DNA of 64,000 nucleotides. It comes from Symsagittifera roscoffensis. Taxonomy: Eukaryota; Xenacoelomorpha; Acoela; Convolutidae. Position 1 is the first letter of the stretch. Every line of letters starts with the position of its first letter. Below the pieces are notes generated by a model. It searched no databases. It was not told where the DNA came from and worked only from the letters and a program-made list of their open reading frames with translations. The translations under genes were made by a program, and so were the position numbers. The stretch spans positions 17,297,613 through 17,361,612 of the forward strand of contig NC_087071.1 of NCBI RefSeq assembly GCF_963678635.1, given 5' to 3'. Shown here one piece after another: positions 22,444 through 32,013 of the stretch.

Positions 22444-22853
22444 TGGAACCTGATCTAAACTACATTTTATGATTGGATAAATTAGATATTTTACCACTGT
22501 AAAGTATTTAATATTAACCAATCATGATCCATCTAACTAACAACCCACTTATTTGTAAGTGCTGAAATTACTTGTAATTTCAGCACCAGAGAGATTTGAA
22601 TTTAACATAGAAATTAGTTGCCTCTCCAAAAGGACTTCAGCAGCCGCAATAAACCAGCATACCCTAGATCTATTGAGCCTAGCAGAGACTAGTTAAACAA
22701 CCTGAGACTAGATAGTATAAGAGTAAGATTAGGATCGGTATTAGACTAAGAAGTTGCACGAATCTATCCGGCCGAAAATAAGATAGCGTGACGAGCAGAC
22801 GGTGTACCCTATCCGAAATTACTCTATGAGTTAACCACATCGGTAATAACTCA
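22444..22853 (+). repeat. 3' LTR, copy 1
   Basis: 410 bp, direct repeat of 3975-4383, TGGAACC...AACTCA, followed by the target duplication AATA. Holds the 13-bp hairpin at 22559-22586. Confidence 0.93.
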
Positions 22854-24130
22854 AATAGCATTTTGCTTTTGGTGAAAATTTTAGCTTTTTTTAAGAAAAC
22901 TAATTTGAATAATTTTGATCAATTTGGCATTCGCTTCATAATTTTACACCTACCAATCAGTCTGATAAAAATGTAATAGAAAAACCAAAAACAAAATTCA
23001 CCTGCCAAGAAAATCATGGTGTGTGAAAACTTCTCTGACCTTGAACTCTTTCTTCAAGGTTTCTGTACTTCTGAAGTCTCCAACATGCACCAACATTTTA
23101 CTGGCTGTAAGCAAAAAATTAATGATTTCAATTTAAAGATTTTCGTCTTTCGTAATCATTATACCTTGGGAGGTAAAATTAAACTTCAAGTCAAAAAAAG
23201 CTAAAGTAGATTCTTTCGACAAGATCGATGCGAAATCAAGGCCTGTCCAGACATGATTCTACTGCAGTCTAATCGAGACTTCTAACGTGTTTTAGGTCTC
23301 ACAATTAGAACTCATTAAATCGCAGACGACTTGAAAACAACCAGCCAAACAAAACATTTAAAATTAGGTTGTGAAAACTTTTCGTCAAGTAAGTGAATTC
23401 GATTTTTTGGGATAAGAAAGTCAATCTTGATCGTTACGAGGCCAGACCCGGTTTGACATCTTTAGACCTTAGACCAAAAAAGCTTTGAATACAATTCCAT
23501 AAAAAAGGGTCTATGAAAAAATACGAATTATACAAATTTCATACAGTTTACTAACTTGAAATCATCAAATTTCAAAGACATTTTTTCGTGTATTGGCAAA
23601 AAAGCCGGTGTAAAAGTTTTTTTTCTATATTTTTTAAGTCGCTTCACTTAATAAATTTTTTAAACATTTTTTCAACCGCAAAACAAATGTTGTACTGAAA
23701 CAAAAACTTTCCTAATTTTTTTAAATGCAAAATCCTATTTTTTATTGTGTTCATAAAGTAGTCCTGGATACACAAAAATGGAGTTTTTTTTCCGTTTTTC
23801 AGGATAATTTGGTTCAAAACCACCTAATCATTTTGTATGGCATTTTTATGTATGCCTTAATCAATCCATGAATAACTAAAACTCAAGCTTTGAAAAAAAT
23901 CATCTTTGAAAATTTTTGCCAAAGCGCACAGGTTTAATTCTTTCGTACCATTTGTATAAGACAAAAATAAGACATTTCTGGCAGTTTCCAATGCATTATT
24001 TTTTACCAGACGGTCAAACTTTTGGTTAGTGTACTTTCGAGTAACCAAGGTTTCTGCACTTGTGTTCGATTACAAACACAACCGAAAAATTTTGGGAAAT
24101 TAAATTTTAAAAAATCAATGTTTTGGGTTT
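22854..24130. other. Flank between the LTR element and the Polinton region
   Basis: AT-rich, only short ORFs, no domain or RNA gene seen. Confidence 0.6.
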
Positions 24131-25557
24131 ATGGAAAAAATCTGGTCATACTATTTACATATATGAAAAATCACTTATCATAGACATTTCATGCAGTTTT
24201 CTGTACCTATGGAATTTCATGAAAAGTGTATTAGAAGCATTTTTCTATATATGAAAACTGTATGATTAGCGTTTTTGGTCACCCGGATACTGAGCATTTT
24301 GTGAATGGAAAGCCGATTCCGCAACAAGGACCCTTCTTTTGTTAATTTTTTGTTCTTTCAATTTCTTTGACCGTTCCTTGTTCTTTCTTCGACCTTTCCT
24401 TGTTCTTCGTGTCCCGGATCCTAAGGGGGGGTCCTTCCTAAGGGGGGGTCCTCACGTAAGGCAAAATCCTAGGAAAGGGGTCCTTAATTTTTTGGAGGAC
24501 CCTATTCTAGGATTTTGTAAACGAAAGAAAATTTCCACCCAAAAAGCAGAAGACCCCCTACTTAGAATCTTGCTAAGTTTAGCTTAACAACAAGGGACAC
24601 GATACAAAATTCTTTCTAATTCCAATTTTTGGGGTCGTAATTATTGGTCCTGGTTAATTATATGAATCATATTAATTGTTATATTTGTTTCGGGCAAATG
24701 AACTTTCGACCTAGCTGAAATTTGTTAGTGAGCGGGGAATTGACGTTTATGGTATATAATAAAAATGCGCCGGCCAATTTGGCAGCGTAGCTTAACTGTT
24801 GGCAGCAGTAAACTAATTCCTTAACTTGACCTAAATGTTATGGTGAAAAGGCAGTAAATTGAAATTACTCTCAAAAGGCGGCGGCCGTTTCTGGGCAAAA
24901 TATACCAAATGATAAATTTGTCAAATTTTGAAATAAGAAAAATGAAATTAGAGGGAACTTGGTGTACTGAAGATTTTGATAATGAACATTTACAATTAAG
25001 AGTGTTTTCAACCGCAGAAAAAAACTCATTTTTTAAATTTAGTAATGAACGCTACGTCGTCTTCCTCGAAAGGGCAAAGGAAATTTCACAGAAAGAATAC
25101 GAGTTAATTTTATGGAAAAAATCTGGTCATACTATTTCCATATATGAAAAATCACTTATCATAGACATTTCATGCAGTTTTCTGTACCTATGGAATTTCA
25201 TGAAAAGTGTATTAGTAGCATTTTTCTATATATGAAAATTGTATGATTAGCGTTTTTGGTCACCCGGATACTGAGCATTTTGTGAATGGAAAGCCGATTC
25301 CGCAACAAGGACCCTTCTTTTGTTAATTTTTTGTTCTTTCAATTTCTTTGACCGTTCCTTGTTCTTTGTGTCCCGGATCCTAAGGGGGGGGTCCTTCCTA
25401 GCGGGGGGGTCCTCACGTAAGGAAAAATCCTAGGAAAGGGGTCCTTAATTTTTTGGAGGACCCCTATCCTAGGATTTTGTAAACGAAAGAAATTTTCCAC
25501 CCAGTAGTATTGTATCGTGTCCCGGATCGTGTCCCGGAGTAGTATTGTATCGTGTTT
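24131..25557. repeat. Duplicated and scrambled left end of the Polinton with host flank
   Basis: Host sequence 24131-24386 is repeated at 25112-25368, an offset of 981 bp. Between them, 24408-25111 copies the first ~700 bp of the element (compare 25575-26276). After the second flank comes a partial third TIR (25369 to about 25502), then several partial restarts of the element end (AGTAGTATTGTATC at about 25503, 25539 and 25558). So three TIR copies and two flank copies stand head to tail. It may be real (recombination or replication slippage) or an assembly join of two haplotypes. Confidence 0.75.
24909..25235 (+). pseudogene. Truncated duplicate of the first Polinton gene
   Basis: The first ~65 codons match the gene at 26073 almost exactly (same ATG context, offset 1164 bp). 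At 25111 the reading frame runs into duplicated host flank and ends at 25235. This copy does not have the extra A that breaks the frame in the downstream copy. It is a by-product of the duplication, not a functional gene. Confidence 0.7.
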
Positions 25558-25771
25558 AGTAGTATTGTATCATGTCCCGGATCCTAAGGGGGGGTCCTTC
25601 CTAAGGGGGGGTCCTCACGTAAGGCAAAATCCTAGGAAAGGGGTCCTTAATTTTTTTCGAGGACCCTATTCTAGGATTTTGTAAACGAAAGAAATTTTCC
25701 ACCCAAAAAGCAGAAGACCCCCTACTTAGAATCTTGCTAAGTTTAGCTTAATAACAAGGGACACGATACAA
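25558..25771 (+). repeat. Left terminal inverted repeat
   Basis: About 214 bp, inverted match to 43575-43794. It starts AGTAGT and ends ...GGGACACGATACAAAAT, so its two ends are inverted copies of each other. Its middle holds a strong hairpin (AAAATCCTAGGA...GGGGTCC paired with GGACC...TCTAGGATTTT, imperfect here, near perfect at the right end). G-runs of seven occur twice. Confidence 0.85.
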
Positions 25772-25916
25772 AATTCTTTCTAATTCCAATTTTTGGGGTC
25801 GTAATTATTGGTCCTGGTTAATTATATGAATCATATTAATTGTTATATTTGTTTCGGGCAAATGAACTTTCGACCTAGCTGAAATGTGTTAGTGAACGGG
25901 GAAATGACTTTTATGG

Positions 25917-25928
25917 TATATAATAAAA
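25917..25928 (+). promoter_or_regulatory. Possible TATA box for the left gene block
   Basis: TATATAATAAAA about 145 bp before the first ATG at 26073, in the gene-free 300 bp inside the left TIR. The duplicated copy at about 24753 keeps it. Nothing else in 25772-26072 was recognised. Confidence 0.3.
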
Positions 25929-26072
25929 ATGCGCCGGCCAATTTGGCAGCGTAGCTTAACTGTTGGCAGCAGTAAACTAATTCCTTAACTTGACCTAAAT
26001 GTTATGGTGAAAAGGCAGTAAATTGAAATTACTCTCAAAAGGCGGCGGCCGTTTCTGGGCAAAATATACCAA

Positions 26073-26643
26073 ATGATAAATTTGTCAAATTTTGAAATAA
26101 GAAAAATGAAATTAGAGGGAACTTGGTGTACTGAAGATTTTGATAATGAACATTTACAATTAAGAGTGTTTTCAACCGCAGAAAAAAAACTCATTTTTCA
26201 AATTTAGTAATGAACGCTACGTCGTCTTCTTCGAAAGGGCAAAGGAAATTTCAAAGAAAGAATACGAGTTAATTTTCAAAGAACAATTTTATTTGAGTGA
26301 GCTTCAACAAATCTCTTGGTGCATTTCTACAAAACAACAGTATGGTACTGTGAGCGATTTGAATTTTGCTGATTATGAAAACGTATTTGACTATTCGTTT
26401 GATTTTACCTCAAAAAGGGTTGATAAAGACTTGGAGAGAAAAATCCGTCTATGTTTCAACAAGCTATCAAAATACAAAAAACTTCCGGTGGTTTATTTAA
26501 TTATTTACCACCGTTATCTTAATGAGACTAAATGGTATTTGCAAGGTCACTTTTATTTCCACTGGCTTGAAATTCAGCAGGTTGGAGAGGTGTTGGAAAA
26601 AATAAACAATGAAATTGCAAAAAAGCAGAGTAACTCCTATTGA
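26073..26643 (+). pseudogene. First Polinton gene, unknown (frameshifted)
   Basis: ATG at 26073. An A-run at 26182-26189 has one more A than the duplicate copy at 24909, shifting the frame to a TAG within ~10 codons. The correct frame continues from there to 26643 (the open part from 26293 is 116 codons). The protein is about 190 residues, Lys/Tyr/Phe-rich, with no domain I recognise. It overlaps the next ORF by 35 nt. A homopolymer sequencing error is an alternative to a true mutation. Confidence 0.6.
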
Positions 26644-27043
26644 TTTGAAAAAAATTCACAAAATTTATACGTCTTTGAAACAAACTTATCCTTATAATTC
26701 TAACCAACGCAACTATTTTCTAGCTGCATGTTCTCTGTTTTTTGTTAGTTCTGATAACCTTAACTACGACTTTTTAATTAAGTTGAGACCTTATGGTGGC
26801 TTGATTGGTATTGATAACTCTTCCTTGGACAAATACTTAAAAAATTCCAAAATTTTACGATTGCACGCTATTTTGCACGATGCGGCCGGATTTATACACG
26901 AATTTTATCAACAGGGTCCCACGTACTGTTACATGTTGCCCTGGAACTGTAACAACAGCTTATTGGGACATTTGAGTGGAATAGAGTTCTGCCTTTTCTT
27001 TAAGTTGAAAAAACCAGAAGTTTATCATTTACTAGAATGCTAG
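26609..27043 (+). CDS. Polinton ORF, unknown
   Basis: 144 codons from ATG 26609. The N-terminal ~60 residues look helical and the C-terminal half has LRLHAILHDAAGFIHEFY and a Cys/Trp-rich stretch (YCYMLPWNCNNSLLGH). The HD within it recalls a phospholipase-type HD pair, but no supporting Ca-binding loop is seen, so I do not name it. It overlaps both neighbours (35 nt before, 7 nt after), consistent with a compact viral-style gene block. Confidence 0.6.
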   Translation: MKLQKSRVTPIDLKKIHKIYTSLKQTYPYNSNQRNYFLAACSLFFVSSDNLNYDFLIKLRPYGGLIGIDNSSLDKYLKNSKILRLHAILHDAAGFIHEFYQQGPTYCYMLPWNCNNSLLGHLSGIEFCLFFKLKKPEVYHLLEC

Positions 27044-27606
27044 GCGAGAGATCAGTTGTGCTTGACGTGGAAGGCTTTCGTTACAAGAAAAACGCCTTTG
27101 TGGTTAAAGAATTAGCAATAACAATTTCAGACTACAGCGATCGACTCATTTTCCTACCTCCAGTGAATTTCAATATACTACCAAAGCTTGAACAAAAAGC
27201 TTATAACTGGTTAACAAATTATTTACACGGTCTCCATTGGGAAAACGGTGATTACCTTTACATAAACTTGAATCAAGTACTTCAGAAATTCGTGTTGAGA
27301 AATCCCGGTGCCGTTTTCTACGCTAAAGGAAAAGAAAAGACAGAATTTTTGGCCAAGTACTTGGACCGAAAGATTGAAAACCTAGATGATTTGGGCTGTC
27401 CTCGGGTTGAAAACTTATATTTTAAAAATTATCCAAGTTGCAATAAACATATTCCACACTACAACTCCAGGAATCATTGTGCCCTGAAGAAAACCAAGGT
27501 TTTTTATGATTGGTTGAAAAATGAACAACAGCGAGAGATCAGCGAAAGTGGAGACATACCTATCACCAAATTCAATGCTTTGTGCATGGATGACTCCAGA
27601 GGGTGA
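27037..27606 (+). CDS. Possible DEDD exonuclease-like protein
   Basis: 189 codons from ATG 27037. The start VVLDVEGFRYKKNAFVVKEL carries a D-x-E like exonuclease motif I, a middle segment GKEKTEFLAKYL resembles motif II surroundings, and NHCALKKTKVFYDWL resembles motif III (H-x-A) but has Lys where the last catalytic Asp is expected. So it may be an exonuclease fold with lost or altered catalysis. Assignment by motif only. Overlaps the next ORF by 86 nt. Confidence 0.5.
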   Translation: MLGERSVVLDVEGFRYKKNAFVVKELAITISDYSDRLIFLPPVNFNILPKLEQKAYNWLTNYLHGLHWENGDYLYINLNQVLQKFVLRNPGAVFYAKGKEKTEFLAKYLDRKIENLDDLGCPRVENLYFKNYPSCNKHIPHYNSRNHCALKKTKVFYDWLKNEQQREISESGDIPITKFNALCMDDSRG

Positions 27607-27862
27607 TATTAAAATTTCACAAACGAGAATAGAGCGTATTGATTGCAGTGGCCAAATTGTTCAAAGGAAGGAGCAAATAATAATTTCCGAAGAAGAGTTG
27701 TCTACGTTGAAGAGGTTTTTTCCAGTTATTGATCAATTTGTATACTTCCAGAGATTCAAGTTTATCAGAAATGTTAGCCAGCAAGCGAGGAGTATATCTT
27801 CCCGAACTAGTCTTAGTACCAAAACGTCAGCCAGGAGTTCAGATGGATCTAAACAGCAGTGA
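27521..27862 (+). CDS. Polinton small ORF, unknown
   Basis: 113 codons from ATG 27521, ending in a Ser/Arg/Thr-rich tail (SISSRTSLSTKTSARSS). It overlaps the previous ORF and the next one in other frames. The central part (GDIKISQTRIERIDCSG) could form a small beta fold. No family recognised. Confidence 0.45.
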   Translation: MNNSERSAKVETYLSPNSMLCAWMTPEGDIKISQTRIERIDCSGQIVQRKEQIIISEEELSTLKRFFPVIDQFVYFQRFKFIRNVSQQARSISSRTSLSTKTSARSSDGSKQQ

Positions 27863-28025
27863 ATTGCCAGATGAGATTAAGACGATTGTGAAAGAGGATA
27901 CTGTGAAGAAAATAATGTACTACGAAAAAACTGCAAATATCCCAGCAAACTTTGTTCTAGAAATGCACGACATAAATGATAGAGATTTCACACGTTATGA
28001 AATTTTTTACTGTTCTCAAAACTAA
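27771..28025 (+). CDS. Polinton small ORF, unknown
   Basis: 84 codons from ATG 27771. Contains the block DEIKTIVKEDTVKKIMYYEKTANIP-like helix, then NFVLEMHDINDRDFTRYEIF. It overlaps the preceding ORF by 92 nt. No domain recognised; its placement in the overlapping chain supports it being real. Confidence 0.45.
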   Translation: MLASKRGVYLPELVLVPKRQPGVQMDLNSSELPDEIKTIVKEDTVKKIMYYEKTANIPANFVLEMHDINDRDFTRYEIFYCSQN

Positions 28026-28097
28026 TTCAATTTTTTACAAGCTTCATTCACAGAGAGAAAAAGTCTAACACATTCTGTAGAATAAATAGTTTATCAA

Positions 28098-28190
28098 ATG
28101 TCAGAAGCAACAACAGCAGTAGATGAACCTGGCGCAACATTAGTAACAGCGTTTGTTTATAACGAGACAAACAGTGAAAAGAAATCATAG
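28098..28190 (+). CDS. Very small ORF, doubtful
   Basis: 30 codons, acidic/Thr-rich (MSEATTAVDEPGATLV). It stands in the 360-bp gap between the small-ORF block and the ATPase. It could be a leader peptide or chance. Confidence 0.15.
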   Translation: MSEATTAVDEPGATLVTAFVYNETNSEKKS

Positions 28191-28387
28191 AAGTTTTGCA
28201 ACAATGTAACTTTGCCAAGGTCTGAAGTAGTTTTTGTTGCGCAAATGGTAGTAATTCTAAATTTACTAACTTTCTGCATTCTCAAACTTTCTTTCACTAA
28301 ATTAAGTTGCAAAGAAACGTCAGTTTTGTTCTCGATTTTATCAGGCTTGGTTGGTTACGTACTACCAAACCCAAGAATACGAATAAA

Positions 28388-29080
28388 ATGATTGATACTT
28401 CGACAAGAATTTTTATGGCGATAGTGGGACCTTCAGGATCCGGGAAAACTGAGTTAATTTTGAAACTTTTGATGGGATATACTTTTTACCCTAAATTTGG
28501 AACCGTTCTATATCTTTACAAAGAGATGCAACCTGCGTTCTCAGAAAAAGTGTCTTCTCGCGAAGTGAATGTGAAGTTCATGAAATTCGACGGATTCGAA
28601 TCTGTGAGAAAATTAGAAAATGTTCTTCTAGTTTTCGATGATTCATGTGATGACATCTATAATGACAAGGAATTTGTTAGGTTAGCGACAGCGGGTAGAC
28701 ATAGAGGGATAGATGTAATATATGTTAAGCATAACTTGTTTCAACAAAGTCGATGGTCGCGTACGATTGATTTGAACACTTCACACATCATTCTGTTCAA
28801 ATCGCCTCGTGACGTTCAGCAACTAGATCTTTTAGGAAGACAATTGAATGTATCAAAATTTTTGAGAAGCTGTTACGAATTAGCTACCAGAGACTCTTTT
28901 GGACATCTACTAATCGACTTGGACCCCCGTACATCAGATTGTTTGAGATATTGTTCAAATATCACACCACCTGGGCCAACAGTTTTTTATTTACCCTTAT
29001 CTGAAGCAGAAACTACTCCAATCACAAATGAAAAAGAAAAACTTATCTATTCTGCGGCATATGGTACAACTGAAACTTGA
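28388..29080 (+). CDS. Genome-packaging ATPase (FtsK/HerA, A32-like)
   Basis: 230 residues from the first ATG (28388); the frame is open upstream to 28307 but without ATG. Walker A GPSGSGKT at about residues 14-21, Walker B VLLVFDD near residue 80, then RHRGIDVIYVKHNLFQQS and HIILFKSPRD, the sensor/arginine-finger blocks that mark Polinton and PRD1-adenovirus-lineage packaging ATPases. It would drive DNA into capsids. No lesion seen. Overlaps the next ORF by 53 nt. Confidence 0.9.
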   Translation: MIDTSTRIFMAIVGPSGSGKTELILKLLMGYTFYPKFGTVLYLYKEMQPAFSEKVSSREVNVKFMKFDGFESVRKLENVLLVFDDSCDDIYNDKEFVRLATAGRHRGIDVIYVKHNLFQQSRWSRTIDLNTSHIILFKSPRDVQQLDLLGRQLNVSKFLRSCYELATRDSFGHLLIDLDPRTSDCLRYCSNITPPGPTVFYLPLSEAETTPITNEKEKLIYSAAYGTTET

Positions 29081-29330
29081 CCAGCTAAGACGATTAATTA
29101 GAAAATCTTCAAATCGTGAGATCATAACACTTATTTGTGAATGTTTGCTCAATGTAGTCAATGGAAACGTAACCGTTAAAATCGCAAACATCGAACGATT
29201 TGAGACAGCATACAAATACTTAATCACTCCAAAAACCAGTGTTGTCAAAAAACGTGCAATTATTTTGAGTAAAGAAGGCTTCCATTTAGTTCGACAAATA
29301 CTTTATTTTTGTTACAAGTACCTCACTTAA
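29028..29330 (+). CDS. Small conserved Polinton protein, helical
   Basis: 100 codons. Helix-rich with IRKSSNREIITLICECLLNV, then VVKKRAIILSKEGFHLVRQIL. Small helical proteins with this layout sit before the capsid/integrase genes in many Polintons; their role is not established. Its stop (TAA 29328-29330) overlaps the next start as TAATG. Confidence 0.5.
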   Translation: MKKKNLSILRHMVQLKLDQLRRLIRKSSNREIITLICECLLNVVNGNVTVKIANIERFETAYKYLITPKTSVVKKRAIILSKEGFHLVRQILYFCYKYLT

Positions 29331-29746
29331 TGATGACTGCTGAAGAATTCATTCTAATTCCGAAACACTTATATGTTAAAGAGCAGCCACATGCTGCACG
29401 TGTTCTTCATGATAATAATATTAAACATAAAAATGCTCAACTGTCCTATCTTAACCGGCTTAGACCCCAATTACCTCCACAAACTAGTAAGACTACTGCA
29501 ACGAAGGAAACATTTACGGATAATGTTGAGCCCCAACAAGAACAGCTTAAACTGTTAACGGACGATGAAGAAGTACCGGTCGAACGTGATAAAGACGAAA
29601 TACTAGAAGAGAAACACGATAGACAGACCGAAAGCATTTTAGGACAGTTACAAGTTTTAGATGATAAAAAATTTGTTAGAGCAAAAACCGTACTTGAAAT
29701 CATAGAAAAATCAGTAAGAGTAACCATAAACCGTGACATGAGGTGA
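29330..29746 (+). pseudogene. Pre-integrase Polinton protein, N-terminal part
   Basis: ATG at 29330. The start EFILIPKHLYVKEQPHAARV and a following L-rich stretch are typical of a conserved Polinton protein. The middle is acidic/Gln-rich. It ends at TGA 29744-29746, right where the next open frame (from 29737, no ATG) begins. I infer one protein split by a frameshift near 29735. Confidence 0.5.
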
Positions 29747-31110
29747 TATATGTAGATAAAGTACCAACAGGACTTAAAGCTACAATATTTTTATACGACA
29801 TACAACAACCAACGAAAAAATTACACAATCCGGCGTTCATTAACATTTTAACTGCTCTCAACTTGAATGAAAACCTGGTAATAAATCGAAATGCCAAACA
29901 CGCGGTTCAGTCAGCGTCTGTTAACGCTCAAGAGAAACGAGAACCCGGACTCTCAAGAACCCGCTCAACGTCGCCCACTTGGCAGGAAAAAAGTAGTGCA
30001 AACCTAAAAAGAAGTAAAAAACACAAACGAAAAAGTCTCAGCGGTAATAGAAAACCCAAAACCAAAAACGTGAAAAAGAGTCAGAAGAAGGCTCTGACTC
30101 ATACGGAACGCCCCATAACGATTCAGATTCTCCAACGTCAGAAAAGACGAAGGCGCAAACAAAACAATGGGAAAATTACCAAGGTTGAAGAAAAATTGTT
30201 GAAAACTAAATACAGTGACAAAGGTCCCGCGTTATTTGGTAGTGTGAACAACTTGATAAAAGCAAGCAATTTGTCGCGAAAGAAAGTTAAACATTTCCTT
30301 CATACTGAACCTGCTTACACGAAATATCGAACTGTGATCCAAAAAACGCCGCGACTCAAGGTCATAGTTTACAATATCGACGAAATATGGTCATTAGATC
30401 TGGCCTTTGTTGATAAACTTGCCCAGTACAACCATGATGTTAATAATTAGCTTGTTGCAGTTGACTGCATGTCCCGCTATCTCAGAGTGCAACCCTTGAA
30501 ATCAAAGTATGCTACTACAACAGCAGAAGCGTTCAAACTAATGATAACGACAAAACAACCGAAAAAAGTATGGGTGGACAAGGGCACAGAGTTTAAAGGG
30601 TCCTTCGAAGCATTATGTAAAAAGAAAGGCATAAACACATATAGCACAGAGAGCGAGAAAAAGTCTGCATTCGCTGAGAGAAATATCCGTTCCTTGAAAA
30701 ATCTTATTTATAAGTACTTGGAGGATAAATGGACTTACTCATACATTGACAAATTGCAAGATTTTGTCAATGCAATTAATTCGAGAAAAAATAGTGTCAC
30801 AAATCTTGCACCAATTAAAGTAACTAAAAAAGATGTTCCTCGCCTGATTTCATTAAGAGCAGAACAGTCTTTGAAATTAGTTCGACGTCCAAAGCTTTAT
30901 GTTGGTGATTATGTTAGACTTGCCAAAGTAGACATACGTTTTCGCAAGGGTTACAAACAATCGTTCACCGATGAAGTGTTTGAAGTTTTTGACATACCAA
31001 CACAAAATCCCCCAACATACAATTGGATTGATTCCAACAGAGAACCGATTGAGGGAAAATTTTACGAGTCTGAACTAATTCGCGTTCTGGAGAAGGACAA
31101 TCATGACTGA
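29743..31110 (+). pseudogene. Integrase (retroviral/Ty3-type DDE) with basic N-terminal region, one in-frame stop
   Basis: The frame runs from 29737/29743 to 31110 with a single TAG at 30448-30450. The first ~115 codons (VPTGLKATIFLYDIQQP then a Lys/Arg-rich stretch) probably belong to the split upstream protein. Integrase proper starts near 30180 (GPALFGSVNNL). Catalytic D at WSLDLAF, D at VWVDKGTEF, and E at SAFAERNIRS. A C-terminal SH3-like region (LYVGDYVRLAKVD) follows. It resembles C. elegans F54H12.3. The TAG falls between the first and second catalytic Asp. Would insert the element into host DNA. Its end overlaps the penton ORF by 8 nt. Confidence 0.88.
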
Positions 31111-31996
31111 GGGAACTTCCAACAGCCTTTTCACCCATAATGTTCCCCTTTCCTTCACAATTACCCTAGTTTCATCTGCATCAATGAACGTTTTTAAAGA
31201 TAACACTCTGGCCAACTTCAAAAATCTCCTGAGTGAAGAAATAACTTTGCAAGGTGAATGGAGAGTAGCAGTTACAGAAATTACCTTCCCTACTCAGATA
31301 AACAACGTAACTGACAACAACATTGTGTACTACAAAAAAGATCGGGTTATAGCAAGCATGAAAGTTGAGAAAAACAAGATCTCCAGACCTTACCTTGGAG
31401 AAACAGCAAAAATAACAAAAGGAGAATATACGAGCATTGATCAAATACTGGACGAGATTCGTCGAAAGACAGAATTAGAGAAATTGGATTACGTAATAGA
31501 TCCAATAACCAAACATCTTTCCTTATGGCTGCATTATTGGGAAGGTATAATTTTTTCAAGCCCGCAAATTCCTAGTCTACTTGGATTCAAAGGCTTCAGA
31601 GATGGAACTGGTTATCATATAGGTTACAAACAAAGAATCACGAAACATAGCACATTCTCTACCCAAGATCTTATTGTTGACTATCCCGTTGATGTATGCG
31701 CTGGTACTCAGCTTATGTTTATTTATCTGGACATAATTCATTATCAAATAGTCGGAGACACAAAAGCACCCCTTTTACGATTCATTGATACAAATCGTCG
31801 AGTGAAAAACGGTTACGCATGTACAATTGAACCGAATCATCGTAAAGTGTTTAGTAATTTGGATTTTAAAAAATTTTTGGTCAATAATATTTCCAATATT
31901 TCTGTGAACTTGCGCACAGAAGCTGGAGGACTTGTTCCTTTCGCTGGAGGGGGAAAAGTTGTTCTGACTTTGAAATTTCAAAAGTTTAGCAATTGA
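31103..31996 (+). CDS. Penton-like minor capsid protein
   Basis: 297 residues, intact. The pattern GEWRVAVTEITFP near residue 50 and GGGKVVLTLKFQ at the end, with beta-rich sequence between, is typical of the single jelly-roll minor capsid (penton) protein of Polintons. It sits between integrase and core/capsid genes, as usual. It would form the capsid vertices. Confidence 0.75.
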   Translation: MTEGTSNSLFTHNVPLSFTITLVSSASMNVFKDNTLANFKNLLSEEITLQGEWRVAVTEITFPTQINNVTDNNIVYYKKDRVIASMKVEKNKISRPYLGETAKITKGEYTSIDQILDEIRRKTELEKLDYVIDPITKHLSLWLHYWEGIIFSSPQIPSLLGFKGFRDGTGYHIGYKQRITKHSTFSTQDLIVDYPVDVCAGTQLMFIYLDIIHYQIVGDTKAPLLRFIDTNRRVKNGYACTIEPNHRKVFSNLDFKKFLVNNISNISVNLRTEAGGLVPFAGGGKVVLTLKFQKFSN

Positions 31997-32013
31997 TCAA
32001 AACGGATTCATAA

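Larger units (their letters stand above)
3975..22853 (+). mobile_element. Giant Ty3/gypsy-type LTR retrotransposon with envelope, copy 1 (complete but defective)
   Basis: The element runs from TGGAACC at 3975 to AACTCA at 22853, bounded by direct ~410-bp LTRs and the 4-bp target duplication AATA (3971-3974 and 22854-22857). Its 18.9 kb far exceeds the usual 5-10 kb of Ty3/gypsy elements. Order: LTR, PBS, leader with small ORF, pre-gag ORF, gag-PR-RT-RH-INT, two hydrophobic ORFs, S/T/P-rich ORF, envelope-like ORF, large 3' ORF, long 3' region, LTR. Domain order PR-RT-RH-INT with a GPY/F motif is that of Metaviridae, not BEL or copia. The LTRs differ at about six positions, which suggests recent insertion, yet gag-pol, env and other ORFs carry stops and frameshifts, so this copy cannot be autonomous. 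A sister copy lies at 50248-64000 on the other strand. Confidence 0.93.

Noticed and set aside
24339..24587. 82-codon ORF across the duplicated left TIR
   Set aside because: It is made of the G-run repeats of the TIR and host flank; not conserved in the other TIR copies.
26609..27043. Phospholipase A2-like (parvoviral) domain from the HD motif
   Set aside because: The Ca-binding loop and the expected Cys/Asp pattern are missing.
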